In this document: in pieces, positions 37,320-46,854 of the stretch
Numbering within the stretch: position 1 is the first letter of the stretch
Layout of the letters: each line of letters begins with the position of its first letter
DNA from: Erwinia sp. E_sp_B01_1
Lineage (GTDB): Bacteria; Pseudomonadota; Gammaproteobacteria; Enterobacterales; Enterobacteriaceae
Assembly: GCF_036865545.1 (NCBI RefSeq)
Contig: NZ_CP142208.1
Location: 1,674,001-1,738,000 of the forward strand
DNA: 64,000 nucleotides
Reading direction: 5' to 3'
Position numbers and translations under genes: made by a program
Notes under the pieces: generated by a model
Database searches by the model: none
The model's input: only the letters and a program-made list of their open reading frames with translations
Told to the model about the DNA's origin: nothing

Positions 37320-39554
37320 ATGAAGCGTTTTTCGATTTCAGCGGTGGCGCTGGCCGTTTTAGCAGCGCTGAGCGCGCAGGCGGCTGATACCTCCTCTACC
37401 GATGTCGGCAGTATCAACGTTGAAGGGCAGTCGCTGGGCGGAGGTATGATGGTGCAGGAAGACAGCGCAAAAGCGCGGTCGACCGTCACCAAAGAGGCTA
37501 TCGCTAAGCTGGGAGGAGCAACTAACTCCATCGATCGGCTGAAATATACCCCCGGTATTAACGTTAACAGCAACGACTCGGTTGGACTAAGTGGGTTTGA
37601 CTACACCATGCGGGGGATGAATTCTGACCAGATTGGCCTCTCTATTGACGGTATTCCCATCAACGATTCCGGTAACTATGCGAGCTATCCAAACCTGCTG
37701 GGTGATATTGAAAACATTGATGGCATGTTTGTCACCCAGGGCTCTTCAGAAATGGACGGCCCGCATATCGGCTCCAGCGGTGGAAACATCGCCATGACTA
37801 CCCGTCGCCCGTCAAAAGAGCCTGGCGCTTTTGTGAAACAAACTATGGGCAGCAACAATCTGAGCAAGACTTTCGCCCGGGTAGAAACCGGAGAGCATGA
37901 TGGCTTCAGCGCCTGGATGTCTTATTCCCATACTGAAGCAGATAAGTGGAAAGGTCAGGGGGGGCAGCGGGCTGATAAGCTGGAATTCAATACCCTCTAC
38001 GAAGATGAAGGTGGCAACAGCAGTAACCTGATTGTGAAGTTCAATCGTCAGGATCTGACCAACTATAACACTGCCAGTCGCGATCAGTTTAACAGCGATC
38101 CCCGTTCTGATTACCGCCACGGCATCACCTATAACAGTGATGGAAGCGTGGCAAATGATTATAAAATTGACCGTAACCCGTTTGAGAATATGACTATTTC
38201 TTTCACGCAGAAATTGCAGTTACGAGATGATTTATCCCTGACCATCCAGCCTTATTATTACTATGGTAATGGCGGAAGCTTTAACGGCCAGACCGCGAGC
38301 AGCCTCTCTTCATCCAGCGACAGGGCTGGAATGTATGATCTGAGCGACCTTGAGAGTAACACCTATTACCGCCCCTCGTGGACGCAGACCTGGCGCCCGG
38401 GTATCACCACTAAACTCCGCTGGGATATTAATGAAGAACACAGCCTGGATGTGGGCTACTGGTATGAGCGCGCTCGTCAGCGACAGACTCAGCCCTATAT
38501 CAATATCAACAGCGACGGTAATCCGGCGGAGTTGTGGGGAGAGCCCGGTGGTTCAAATCAGGTGAAGGATGCTAACGGGAATGTGGTGCAGGGACGTAAT
38601 CAAAACACCACGACCCCTGCACATCGCGTCTGGGTTCAGGATACCTGGTTCTTCTCGCCTGAATGGACATTCAGTGGAGGGCTGGCCTATGAATATGTCC
38701 AGCGCAGAGGTGAAAATCATGGAAGCCTGAGCGCCGCTCCCGCAAGAACTGATGCCACCTATCATGAGTTGTTGCCGAGCTTTAACGCCAGCTGGAAATT
38801 TGTTCCCGAACAGCAGTTGTTCTATAACCTGACGCGTAATATGCGTACCCCGATGAACTATGTGCTGTACAACACCGGCGATTCAATCAACACCAAACCC
38901 GAGCTGAGCTGGAACAACGAACTGGGATGGCGTTTCCAGAACGAAGAGATGCTGGTTAGCGCCACGCTGTTCTATCTCACCTTTGAAAACCGTCAGCTGT
39001 CCACCAAAGATGCAGATAACGATGACATCCTGATCAACGTGGGTGACGTGGTAAACAAAGGACTGGAGCTGGAGTGGGGCGGCAAGCTGCCGTACAACCT
39101 GAATTATCACACGGCTTACACTTATACCGACTCAGAGCAGCGGGATGATATCAGTGCCAAAGGGGGCACACTCTCCACCAGCGGTAAGGAGTTGGCCAAT
39201 GTACCGAAAAATATGTTCAACGCCACGCTGGGCTATGACGATGGTCTGTTCTACGGCAATTTCACGGGTCGCTACACGGGCGCTTTCTATGGCGACCTGA
39301 CCAACGATCAGAAGATTGGTGGCCGCACCGTATACGACCTCGGTGCAGGAATTTATCTGCCAATTGATAAAAAGATTGTTAAAAGTGCCACGCTCCGGTT
39401 TGGTATCAACAACCTGTTTGATAAAGAGTATCTGAGCTCGGCCCGCACCGTTGTCACCAACTCCGTGGCGCAGAACGGCCTCAGTGCCGATACGCCTTAC
39501 TACAACATTGGTGAGGAGCGGACATTCTACGCCTCGCTGGAAACAACCTTCTGA
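37320..39554 (+). CDS. TonB-dependent outer-membrane receptor
   Basis: A 744-residue receptor with a signal peptide (MKRFSISAVALAVLAALSAQA), an N-terminal plug domain (about residues 45-160; IDRLKYTPGINVNSND, MRGMNSDQIGLSIDGIPIND) and a C-terminal 22-strand beta-barrel ending in Phe (YASLETTF), the usual outer-membrane targeting end. The barrel shows TonB-receptor repeats such as FGINNLFDKEYLSS. ATG 37320 is preferred to 37311 because AAGG lies immediately before 37311 but at usable distance from 37320. The ligand cannot be named from sequence. The dedicated TonB/ExbBD and adjacent phospholipase D suggest a special substrate rather than an ordinary siderophore. Confidence 0.92.
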   Translation: MKRFSISAVALAVLAALSAQAADTSSTDVGSINVEGQSLGGGMMVQEDSAKARSTVTKEAIAKLGGATNSIDRLKYTPGINVNSNDSVGLSGFDYTMRGMNSDQIGLSIDGIPINDSGNYASYPNLLGDIENIDGMFVTQGSSEMDGPHIGSSGGNIAMTTRRPSKEPGAFVKQTMGSNNLSKTFARVETGEHDGFSAWMSYSHTEADKWKGQGGQRADKLEFNTLYEDEGGNSSNLIVKFNRQDLTNYNTASRDQFNSDPRSDYRHGITYNSDGSVANDYKIDRNPFENMTISFTQKLQLRDDLSLTIQPYYYYGNGGSFNGQTASSLSSSSDRAGMYDLSDLESNTYYRPSWTQTWRPGITTKLRWDINEEHSLDVGYWYERARQRQTQPYININSDGNPAELWGEPGGSNQVKDANGNVVQGRNQNTTTPAHRVWVQDTWFFSPEWTFSGGLAYEYVQRRGENHGSLSAAPARTDATYHELLPSFNASWKFVPEQQLFYNLTRNMRTPMNYVLYNTGDSINTKPELSWNNELGWRFQNEEMLVSATLFYLTFENRQLSTKDADNDDILINVGDVVNKGLELEWGGKLPYNLNYHTAYTYTDSEQRDDISAKGGTLSTSGKELANVPKNMFNATLGYDDGLFYGNFTGRYTGAFYGDLTNDQKIGGRTVYDLGAGIYLPIDKKIVKSATLRFGINNLFDKEYLSSARTVVTNSVAQNGLSADTPYYNIGEERTFYASLETTF

Positions 39555-39573
39555 CAGGTAAAACGGGATAATA

Positions 39574-40221
39574 ATGGACGCTACATTGATGCACGATATT
39601 ATATTTTGGGTGATGTATGCCGCACTGGTGATTGCGGTAGTCATCATCATTGAACGCACCCTTTATTACAGCTGGACGCATCGCCACACGCGTCAGCTTC
39701 AGGAGGCTCTGGGTGAGACTATCACTCAGCTTTCTCACCTGCCGGAAAAAATCCGTTCGCGCCCTTCAGTGGCTTTACGCATGATTTCACCCGTCATGGA
39801 GCAGGCAGGGGTTCGCGATCGTGAGGGACTGAGCGATTTGACCGAACAGCAATATCTCAGCTGCAAGCCAGCATTAAACCGGGGGATCTGGCTGTTGGAA
39901 ACCATTGTTACCGCCGCACCGCTGTTGGGGTTGTTGGGAACGGTGATGGGAATCATCGATACCTTTAAAGCGCTTGCCGCTTCCGGCATTTCCGATCCCG
40001 GTCAGGTTTCCGCCGGGATGGGGACGGCGCTGAATGCTACAGCATTAGGCATAGCTATTGCGCTGTTGTGCCTGCTGGGAAACAATTTCCTGCAAAGCCG
40101 CATGGAGGCCATTCAGGAGCAGTTCAAAATTCTGTTGATCCGCGCCACGCTGGGTGGGCATCCGTCAGTTGCCAGCAGTACTTCCCGGCTGACAGGGGTT
40201 GAGAAAAATCATTATGCCTGA
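39574..40221 (+). CDS. exbB: ExbB/MotA-TolQ family proton channel protein
   Basis: A 215-residue inner-membrane protein with three hydrophobic helices (residues about 8-28, 110-135 and 150-172) and the MotA/TolQ/ExbB signature (TAAPLLGLLGTVMGIIDTF; GMGTALNATALGIAIAL). It forms the pentameric stator with ExbD. It is placed after the receptor instead of next to exbD. The last bases overlap the phospholipase D start, indicating translational coupling. Confidence 0.93.
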   Translation: MDATLMHDIIFWVMYAALVIAVVIIIERTLYYSWTHRHTRQLQEALGETITQLSHLPEKIRSRPSVALRMISPVMEQAGVRDREGLSDLTEQQYLSCKPALNRGIWLLETIVTAAPLLGLLGTVMGIIDTFKALAASGISDPGQVSAGMGTALNATALGIAIALLCLLGNNFLQSRMEAIQEQFKILLIRATLGGHPSVASSTSRLTGVEKNHYA

Positions 40222-41458
40222 CTGTAATGCATACACTTTGCGCCCAAAGTCAGCCCGATGGCAGACCGGGGCCGCTTTATTGCTGGCCTCCCTGGCCAGT
40301 GCGGCTCAGGCCGGATCCCCTGGCTGGGAGCTGGTCTACAATGCCCCGGTTGAGACTTCGCTGGCAGTGAACGACCTTCGTCCGGCTGAAGAGGTCTGGC
40401 AATCCCTGTTCGACCATGCCGGGCAGAAAATCGATCTGGCCGCATTCTATATTTCCGGTAAGCCGGGGTCTCGTCTGAACAGGACTCTGGAGCATCTGCG
40501 TGCTGCGGGTGAGCGGGGAGTAAAGATCCGCGTGTTGATGGAAGAGAAGGGGGCTGGGATGTCAACACCAGAAACCATTGCCATGTTGAAAGCCATTCCA
40601 AATCTGACATTCAGTCAGATCCCTTTTGGTCGCCTGACCGGGGGCATTCAGCATGCCAAATATCTTGTGGTAGACAGCAAGGATGCCTGGGTTGGCAGTC
40701 AGAACCTCGACTGGCGCGCACTGGAGCATATTCATGAGACGGGGCTGCTGATCCACGATGAAAAAGTCGTGCAACAAGTGCAAAGCCTGTTCGATCACGA
40801 CTGGCAGTTACAGGCCAGGCTGGCTGCGGACCAGAAAGTGATACCTGATAATATTCAGCCTCTCCCCTTTGTTGATGCGCCCGGGATTCAGCTGGTAGCC
40901 AGTCCAAAAGCCTGGAATCCGGCCGGTATTACGGACTCTGAACAGGCACTCACCACACTCCTGAATTCTTCCAGAAAACAGGTCAACATCATGGTGATGG
41001 ATTATACGCCGCTGGCTTATGGTCATGGGCCGGTACGCCAGTATTATCCACTTATTGATAATGCCGTGCGCGCAGCAGCAGCGCACGGGGCAACAATCAA
41101 TCTGATGGTGGCAGACTGGAACCTTCATCAGCCCGCGCTCAGTTATCTGAAGAGCCTGGCAATGTTGCCCCGGATCAATATCCGCTATGTCCATATTCCG
41201 GAGGCAAGTAGCGGCCCTGTTCCGTATGCCAGGGTACTACATAGCAAGGTGATGACGCTGGACGGGTCACACAGTTGGGTGGGGACCAGTAACTGGAGTG
41301 GAGGATATCTGGATAACTCCCGCAATCTGGAAATTGTAGTGAAGGATACGGCACTGACCCTGCGCCTGGATCGGCTGTTCAATCAGCTCTGGCAGAGTGA
41401 CTATGCTCATCAACTGGGCCCGGACACGCAGCCAGTTTCTGAGGCACCGGGAGCCTGA
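40214..41458 (+). CDS. Secreted phospholipase D-family protein
   Basis: A 414-residue protein with an N-terminal signal (TGAALLLASLASAAQA, about residues 18-33) and two PLD domains, each with an HxKx4D motif: QHAKYLVVD at about residue 146 followed by GSQN, and LHSKVMTLD at about residue 343 followed by GTSNW. Both HKD motifs are complete, so a phosphodiesterase or phosphatidyltransferase acting in the periplasm is likely; the substrate is unknown. The ATG at 40214 overlaps exbB by 8 bases; a TTG at 40199 is an alternative. It ends the exbD operon, followed by a terminator. Confidence 0.9.
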   Translation: MPDCNAYTLRPKSARWQTGAALLLASLASAAQAGSPGWELVYNAPVETSLAVNDLRPAEEVWQSLFDHAGQKIDLAAFYISGKPGSRLNRTLEHLRAAGERGVKIRVLMEEKGAGMSTPETIAMLKAIPNLTFSQIPFGRLTGGIQHAKYLVVDSKDAWVGSQNLDWRALEHIHETGLLIHDEKVVQQVQSLFDHDWQLQARLAADQKVIPDNIQPLPFVDAPGIQLVASPKAWNPAGITDSEQALTTLLNSSRKQVNIMVMDYTPLAYGHGPVRQYYPLIDNAVRAAAAHGATINLMVADWNLHQPALSYLKSLAMLPRINIRYVHIPEASSGPVPYARVLHSKVMTLDGSHSWVGTSNWSGGYLDNSRNLEIVVKDTALTLRLDRLFNQLWQSDYAHQLGPDTQPVSEAPGA

Positions 41459-41462
41459 CATA

Positions 41463-41490
41463 AAAAAAGCGGAGCACTTTGCTCCGCTTT
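41463..41490. terminator. Bidirectional terminator after the phospholipase D gene
   Basis: The stem AAAGCGGAGCA / TGCTCCGCTTT around a short CTT loop, with A and T runs on both sides, separates the accessory operon from the convergent aldehyde dehydrogenase. Confidence 0.88.
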
Positions 41491-41505
41491 AGATCCGGTG
41501 ATCAG

Positions 41506-42879
41506 CTACTCGCCGGTGACGACCACCAGTTTCTGGTTTACAAACTCTTTGATACCCAGGTCGGACAGCTCACGCCCGTAGCCTGAACGCTTCACGCCGC
41601 CGAAGGGCAGCTCTGCCGAGGTATCGCTGGCGGAGTTGATATACACCATGCCAGTCTCAATCCGCGAGGCCAGTTTTTTAGCGCGTGGAATGTCGCGGGT
41701 AAATACTGCGCCGCCAAGACCGTAGTGAGAATCGTTGGCAAGCTTCACCACTTCATCATCATCTTTAACCACATAAACCTGAGCTACCGGGCCGAAGAAC
41801 TCTTCGAAATAAGCCGGGTTATCGCGAGTAATTCCAGTCAGGATAGTGGGCTGGTAGAAGCAGCCAGGCCCCTCAACAGGTTTACCACCAAGATGAAGCT
41901 TCGCGCCTTTTGACACCGCCTGCTCAACTTGTTTTACCAACGTATCCCGGGCAGAGGAGGAGGAGAGCGGGCCTAAGGTGGTGCTCTCATCCAGCGGATT
42001 GCCGATCTTGATTTCACGGAAAGCCTGAGTGAATTTTTCCAGGAAGGCATCAGCCACTTTTTCGTGCACGATAAAGCGTTTGGCGGCAGTACAGACCTGA
42101 CCACAGTTGCTGAGACGGGCACCTGCACCAGCCTTCACCGCTTTATCCAGGTCGCAGTCATCCAGCACCACAAACACATCATTACCACCCAGTTCAAGCG
42201 TGGTTTTTTTCAGATACTTGCCAGCCTGCTGAGCGACGGCACTTCCGGCACGTTCAGAACCCGTCAGGGCTGCACCCTGAACGCGGTCATCGGCAATCAG
42301 CGTGGCAATCTGCTCGTTACTGACAAATAAATTGGTCCAGGCGCCTTTTGGTGCGCCGGCTTCTGTCACCAGCTCTTCAAAGAGCGTGGCGCAGTGAGGC
42401 ACGTTAGCAGCATGTTTCGCCAGTACCGGGTTCCCGGCTGCGAGGTTGGGGGCCAGCACGCGCATCAGTTGATAGAAGGGGAAGTTCCACGGCTCAACGG
42501 CGACCAGGACCCCAATCGGGTGGTTCTCAACCCAGGCCTCACCTAACTCACTGGGATAACGGGTAGGCGCGAGGAAACGCTCGGCGTTTTCAGCATAATA
42601 GCGGGCGATTTGCGCACAAAGTTTCACTTCACCGCGACTCTGGTTGATCAGTTTTCCCATCTCAATGCTGGCGGCTTTAGCCAGTTCATCAACCCGACCA
42701 TCAATCAGGTCGGCCAGTTTTTTCAGTACCTGAAGTCGTGGCTGAATAGCGCCTTTCGACCAGTCGGAATGATAGAGGTCATCTGCGATTTTCAGTGACT
42801 GTTCAATCTGCTCATCATTATGATCCGGCCAGGTTTTAACAAGCTCGTTACTTGCGGGATTGATTGTCTTATAAGACAT
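41506..42879 (-). CDS. sad: Aldehyde dehydrogenase, succinate-semialdehyde type (Sad-like)
   Basis: A 457-residue NAD(P)-dependent aldehyde dehydrogenase. The oxyanion EPWNFPFYQ region, catalytic Glu in LELGGND, catalytic Cys in NCGQVCTAAKRF and C-terminal PFGGVKRSGYGRE are present. Length and N-terminus (MSYKTINPASNELV) resemble the short YneI/Sad succinate-semialdehyde dehydrogenases rather than GabD. AAAGGAG precedes ATG. It stands alone between the phospholipase D gene and yccJ; the exact aldehyde is inferred. Confidence 0.85.
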   Translation of the reverse strand: MSYKTINPASNELVKTWPDHNDEQIEQSLKIADDLYHSDWSKGAIQPRLQVLKKLADLIDGRVDELAKAASIEMGKLINQSRGEVKLCAQIARYYAENAERFLAPTRYPSELGEAWVENHPIGVLVAVEPWNFPFYQLMRVLAPNLAAGNPVLAKHAANVPHCATLFEELVTEAGAPKGAWTNLFVSNEQIATLIADDRVQGAALTGSERAGSAVAQQAGKYLKKTTLELGGNDVFVVLDDCDLDKAVKAGAGARLSNCGQVCTAAKRFIVHEKVADAFLEKFTQAFREIKIGNPLDESTTLGPLSSSSARDTLVKQVEQAVSKGAKLHLGGKPVEGPGCFYQPTILTGITRDNPAYFEEFFGPVAQVYVVKDDDEVVKLANDSHYGLGGAVFTRDIPRAKKLASRIETGMVYINSASDTSAELPFGGVKRSGYGRELSDLGIKEFVNQKLVVVTGE

Positions 42880-43010
42880 AGTGGACTCCTTTTCGGTAAT
42901 CGGCCTGTCTGTCAGGCAAAATTTATCTGGGCATAAGCCTGGTAGAAAAAAGGTGGTTTCACAACGTGATTAACCGGGGGTTTCAGACGTTTCTGAGGGT
43001 TTAAAACAGC

Positions 43011-43035
43011 AAAAAGGGCGGAAAATCCGCCCTGA
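43011..43035 (-). terminator. Terminator of wrbA-yccJ
   Basis: On the minus strand the perfect stem AGGGCGG / CCGCCCT with an ATTTT loop runs into T5, 17 bases beyond the yccJ stop. Confidence 0.82.
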
Positions 43036-43051
43036 ATGTAGATTTCAACTG

Positions 43052-43282
43052 CTAAACGTTTTTACGCTCAACCACTTTATTATCCCAGGTGAGCACATCT
43101 TTGTCGGTTTTTCCGAAGGCAAGTTGCAGAACTTCGTCGCTGCCTTGCTGCTCCCAAATCCCTTCGGCAAGTTTTTCATCGTAGTCAGCCACTTCAAAAA
43201 TAGCTTCAGCGATTTCCGGCGAGGTGCTCCGCAAGCTTGCCCATTCACCTACACGATGTGCTTTCGATTGTTGAGTTGCCAT
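43052..43282 (-). CDS. yccJ: YccJ family protein
   Basis: A 76-residue acidic cytosolic protein matching E. coli YccJ ([32 protein letters not shown]-terminal ERKNV). No domain of known function. CAGGAG precedes ATG. It follows wrbA by about 20 bases, as in E. coli, and is probably cotranscribed. Confidence 0.93.
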   Translation of the reverse strand: MATQQSKAHRVGEWASLRSTSPEIAEAIFEVADYDEKLAEGIWEQQGSDEVLQLAFGKTDKDVLTWDNKVVERKNV

Positions 43283-43301
43283 GTTGTTCTCCTGTTAAGC
43301 G

Positions 43302-43898
43302 TTATCCGTTAAGTTTTACGGCCAGACCCGCGACATATTCACCCTGATAGCGGGCAATAGTCAGCTCTTCTTCACTGGGTTGTCGCGAACCGTCACCGCC
43401 TGCAATGGTCGTGGCACCGTAAGGTGTACCGCCACGTACCTGCGAAATATCAAAAAGTTCTTTGGTGCCGTAACCGATGGGAACAATCACCATGCCGTGG
43501 TGGGCAAGGGTAGTCCAGGTGGATGAGATGGTGTGCTCCTGACCGCCTCCGGTACCCGTTGAGGCGAAGACGCTGGCCAGCTTGCCATACAGGGCACCAG
43601 ACGCCCAAAGTCCCCCGGTCCGGTCAAGGAAAGTCCGCATCTGACCGGCCATATTGCCAAAGCGGGTCGGCGTACCGAACAGGATGGCGTCATACTGTGG
43701 GAGTTCATCGGGTGTGGCCTCAGCGGCCTGCTGGGATTTACCGCCCACCTGGGCGAAACGTTCTGCATCCATGGTCTCGGGAACGCGTTTGATCGTGACT
43801 TCCGCGCCGCTAACGCGACCCGCACCTTCAGCAATCGCGTTGGCCATGGTTTCGATATGACCATACATGGAGTAGTAGAGCACTAATATTTTTGCCAT
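43302..43898 (-). CDS. wrbA: NAD(P)H:quinone oxidoreductase WrbA
   Basis: A 198-residue flavodoxin-like FMN protein that reduces quinones by two electrons in stress and stationary phase. The FMN phosphate loop [30 protein letters not shown] and [11 protein letters not shown] are typical. ATG 43898 gives the E. coli length, 198 residues; an upstream in-frame start at 43910 is less likely. Confidence 0.97.
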   Translation of the reverse strand: MAKILVLYYSMYGHIETMANAIAEGAGRVSGAEVTIKRVPETMDAERFAQVGGKSQQAAEATPDELPQYDAILFGTPTRFGNMAGQMRTFLDRTGGLWASGALYGKLASVFASTGTGGGQEHTISSTWTTLAHHGMVIVPIGYGTKELFDISQVRGGTPYGATTIAGGDGSRQPSEEELTIARYQGEYVAGLAVKLNG

Positions 43899-44263
43899 CT
43901 GTTCCCTCATTGACTGCGTAAAAAAATCGGTTGGGATCGTGCAACGGCTTTGCAGCCACCAAATCAGTATAGAAGAGCCTTGCAGGACGTGCAGAGCGTC
44001 ACGGTGCTTTTGCCTAAGAAGTAAGCAACTGGCCAGCGGGAAATGAAAAAATATTAGCGTTAATTATGAGACTCTTCAGGGGTTTCGGGCCAGATGCAAC
44101 CTGAGAAACCGGCGGGTAAAGCAGAAATTTCTCTCACTTCAGGCTTGATAATCTATGCTTAGTAACGCGGTAAAGGGAGTGCTTTTCCTGATTTACCGTT
44201 GCGGCAGACCTTAAAGCTGCCCTATGAATACAGTATGAGAGCTTAACTATTCGGAGGTATGAA
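43899..44263. other. Intergenic region wrbA-ymdF
   Basis: About 365 bases without a gene between divergent wrbA and ymdF. The left part should hold the wrbA promoter (not resolved). The right part holds a stationary-phase-type -10 element about 100 bases before ymdF. Confidence 0.55.
44152..44161 (+). promoter_or_regulatory. Candidate RpoS-type -10 element of ymdF
   Basis: TCTATGCTTA fits the RpoS-preferred -10 pattern KCTAYRCTTA, and no good -35 is present, as is common for RpoS promoters. KGG-motif genes such as yciG/ymdF are stationary-phase genes in E. coli. Confidence 0.45.
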
Positions 44264-44452
44264 ATGGCCGAACATCGTGGTGGATCTGGAAATTTCGCTG
44301 AAGATCGTAAGAGAGCTTCAGAAGCAGGACGCAAAGGCGGTAAAGCCAGCGGAGGGAATTTTAAGAATGACCCTCAACGCGCCTCACTGGCTGGCGAGAA
44401 AGGAGGGCGAAACAGTCGTGGCAGTCGGAGTAAATCTGGCCAGAATGACTGA
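44264..44452 (+). CDS. ymdF: KGG-motif stress protein YmdF
   Basis: A 62-residue hydrophilic protein built of KGG/YciG-type repeats: GGSGNFAEDRKRASEAGRKG, then GGNFKNDPQRASLAGEKGG. Such proteins accumulate in stationary phase and stress; no activity is known. CGGAGG lies before the ATG. A GC-rich inverted repeat (CCCGCCGGGTTAAACCGGCGGG, about 44464-44485) follows but lacks a T run. Confidence 0.92.
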   Translation: MAEHRGGSGNFAEDRKRASEAGRKGGKASGGNFKNDPQRASLAGEKGGRNSRGSRSKSGQND

Positions 44453-44553
44453 TTCTCCCTTACCCCGCCGGGTTAAACCGGCGGGACCGTCAGACTGTTG
44501 ACCCCGACAAATCCTCCCTGCAAACTAGCGCCAAATCCTTCGTTGAGCCTGCT

Positions 44554-45462
44554 ATGTCTGCCTTACTCTCCCGCTATAAGCTAGCTTTTACCCGCCAGGA
44601 ATCGGTGCTGGTATTGATCACTATGGTCTGGGGCGGCACTTTTCTCGCCGTCCATCATGCTATGACCGTCAGTGGCCCTTTCTTTTTTGTAGGCGTTCGC
44701 TTTGCTACTGCTGCACTGATGCTGGCCGCTATCTCCTGGCGAACCCTGCGCGGCCTGACCAGCACTGAAGTGAAAGCAGGCGCACTGATTGGCATTGCTA
44801 TTGGCTGTGGTTATGGCTTACAGACCTATGGGATGCAGACCATCAGCAGCAGCAAATCAGCCTTTATTACCGCCATGTATGTACCACTGGTGCCGCTACT
44901 TCAGTGGCTGTTTCTGAGGCGTCCGCCGGGACTGATGTCGTGGGCAGGCGTGGCGCTGGCCTTTGCTGGCCTGATATTGCTGGCCGGGCCGGAGGGGAAT
45001 TCGCTGGCCTTTGGAGCGGGTGAGATTGCCACACTGGCCAGCACGCTGGCCATTGCGGCAGAAATTATTCTGATCGGTGCCAGTACGGGCAAGGTAGATG
45101 TAAAAAGAGTGACCATTGTGCAACTGGCTTTTGCTTCGTTGCTGGCTTTTCTGCTGATGATCCCCAACGCTGAGAAGGTGCCGGAGTACTCCCCATATTT
45201 ACTCTTCAGCGCTCTGGGATTAGGGGTAGCCAGTGCGGTAATCCAGGTGACCATGAACTGGGCACAACGAAGCGTTTCTCCCACGCGTGCAACGGTAATT
45301 TATGCCGGTGAACCTGTATGGGCAGGTATTGTGGGCCGGATTGCCGGCGAAAGGTTGCCCGCTGCCGCGCTGGTGGGTGGGGCGATGATCCTGGCGGGCG
45401 TTCTGGTCAGTGAGCTGAAGCTCAGTCGGAAAAAAAGGCGAAGGATGATCCTTCGCCTGTGA
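44554..45462 (+). CDS. EamA/DMT-family transporter
   Basis: A 302-residue inner-membrane protein with about ten hydrophobic helices in two EamA repeats (MVWGGTFLAVHHA in the first; the second ends AGEPVWAGIVGRIAGERLPAAALVGGAMILAGVL). Drug/metabolite transporters of this type export amino acids or other metabolites; the substrate here is unknown. The last codons (KKRRRMILRL) coincide with the hairpin that terminates the convergent rut operon, so the basic tail may be a by-product of terminator sequence. Confidence 0.88.
   Translation: MSALLSRYKLAFTRQESVLVLITMVWGGTFLAVHHAMTVSGPFFFVGVRFATAALMLAAISWRTLRGLTSTEVKAGALIGIAIGCGYGLQTYGMQTISSSKSAFITAMYVPLVPLLQWLFLRRPPGLMSWAGVALAFAGLILLAGPEGNSLAFGAGEIATLASTLAIAAEIILIGASTGKVDVKRVTIVQLAFASLLAFLLMIPNAEKVPEYSPYLLFSALGLGVASAVIQVTMNWAQRSVSPTRATVIYAGEPVWAGIVGRIAGERLPAAALVGGAMILAGVLVSELKLSRKKRRRMILRL
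45430..45458 (-). terminator. rut operon terminator inside the EamA gene end
   Basis: A perfect 10-base stem AGGCGAAGGA / TCCTTCGCCT with a 3-base loop. On the minus strand it runs into seven T residues. It lies within the last codons of the convergent EamA gene. Confidence 0.88.
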
Positions 45463-45475
45463 ACACAAAGAGTCT

Positions 45476-46804
45476 CTAGCTTTCCTGATGTGCCACGTCG
45501 CTATTTTTCAGCGCAGCGGCACGGCGTCGGGTAAGAATGGCGTTGAGAATAATAGCGCCAAAGGTCGCGGTGCCAATTCCGCCCAGGGTAAAGCTGCCGA
45601 TTTTTAACGCAAAATCGCCTGCACCAAGTACCAGCGTGACTGCCACCATAATCAGGTTGTTGTTCTGCCCGAGATCGACATTGTTCTGCACCCAGATCCG
45701 CGCGCCAGCCACCGCTATCAGTCCAAAGACGACAATAGAAGCGCCGCCAATCACCGGGCCGGGGATGGTATGGATCAACGCGCCAAATTTAGGGGAAAAT
45801 CCCAGCAGAATGGCAATCACTGCCGCAGCGACAAACACCAGCGTGGAGTAGACTTTGGTCACGGCCATCACACCAATGTTTTCGGCATAGGTTGTCACAC
45901 CGCTGCCGCCGATACCGCCCGAAAGCATCGTCGCCAGGCCGTCTCCAACAAAAGCCCGTCCCATATAGGGGTCGAGATTTTTGCCAGTCATCCCCGCTAC
46001 GGCCTTGATATGGCCCAGATTCTCAGCCACCAGAATGACCGCTACTGGCGCAATCATAAACAGGGCATGGCTGTCGAAAACAGGGAAGGTGGTGGCGGGC
46101 AAACCGAACCAGGGGACGCTGCTCATCAGGCTGAAATCGACCGGTTTTCCCAGCCCCAGGCCGTTGGTTAACAGGGCATAAATGGCACAGGCAACAATCA
46201 ATCCCACCAGAATCAGCAGTCGCTGCACCATGCCCCGCGTAAAGACCGCTACCACGCCAATACAGAGCACGGTCATCACGGCCATCCAGCTGTCAAACGT
46301 TGAGGCAGAGACGCTACGTACCGCAATGGGTGCCAGGTTCAGCCCGATAGCCATAACCACAGCACCGGTCACTACCGGAGGCATCAGCTTCTCTATCCAC
46401 CGGGTTCCCACCTTCATGACCACAAAGCCGATGAGTGTATAAATCAGTCCACAGCCAATGATCCCGCCCAGCGCCATGCTGAGATTTGGGTTGATGCCCT
46501 GGCCGTTAAAACCGGTCACCGCAATGACTACGCCGACAAAGGCCGCGCTGGATCCCAGATAACTTGGCACACGGCCGCCGGTGATCAGGAAAAACAGCAG
46601 GGTGCCAATGCCAGACATCAGGATCGACAGATTGGGATCTAAACCCATCAGAAGGGGCATCAGCACAGTGGCCCCGAACATCGCCACCGCGTGCTGAAGG
46701 CCCATAATCACCGTTTGCCCAAGAGGTAACGTTTCATCAGGTGCCACGATACCCTGCGCCATTGCGGACTTCTTATGCCATTGAGGAAACCAGGAACTCG
46801 CCAT
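45476..46804 (-). CDS. rutG: Pyrimidine permease RutG
   Basis: A 442-residue NCS2-family inner-membrane uracil/pyrimidine transporter with about 14 hydrophobic helices. The nucleobase/ascorbate signature is near GGSGVTTYAENIGVMAVTKV. It is the last gene of rutABCDEFG and imports the substrate of the pathway. Confidence 0.95.
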   Translation of the reverse strand: MASSWFPQWHKKSAMAQGIVAPDETLPLGQTVIMGLQHAVAMFGATVLMPLLMGLDPNLSILMSGIGTLLFFLITGGRVPSYLGSSAAFVGVVIAVTGFNGQGINPNLSMALGGIIGCGLIYTLIGFVVMKVGTRWIEKLMPPVVTGAVVMAIGLNLAPIAVRSVSASTFDSWMAVMTVLCIGVVAVFTRGMVQRLLILVGLIVACAIYALLTNGLGLGKPVDFSLMSSVPWFGLPATTFPVFDSHALFMIAPVAVILVAENLGHIKAVAGMTGKNLDPYMGRAFVGDGLATMLSGGIGGSGVTTYAENIGVMAVTKVYSTLVFVAAAVIAILLGFSPKFGALIHTIPGPVIGGASIVVFGLIAVAGARIWVQNNVDLGQNNNLIMVAVTLVLGAGDFALKIGSFTLGGIGTATFGAIILNAILTRRRAAALKNSDVAHQES

Positions 46805-46854
46805 CGTCTTCTCCAGAGAAGTGAATAAAGCAGTAGCCGCGGGATGCGGCGGGA

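Noticed and set aside
44464..44485. GC-rich inverted repeat after ymdF as a terminator
   Set aside because: Good stem but no following T run on either strand; noted under ymdF only.
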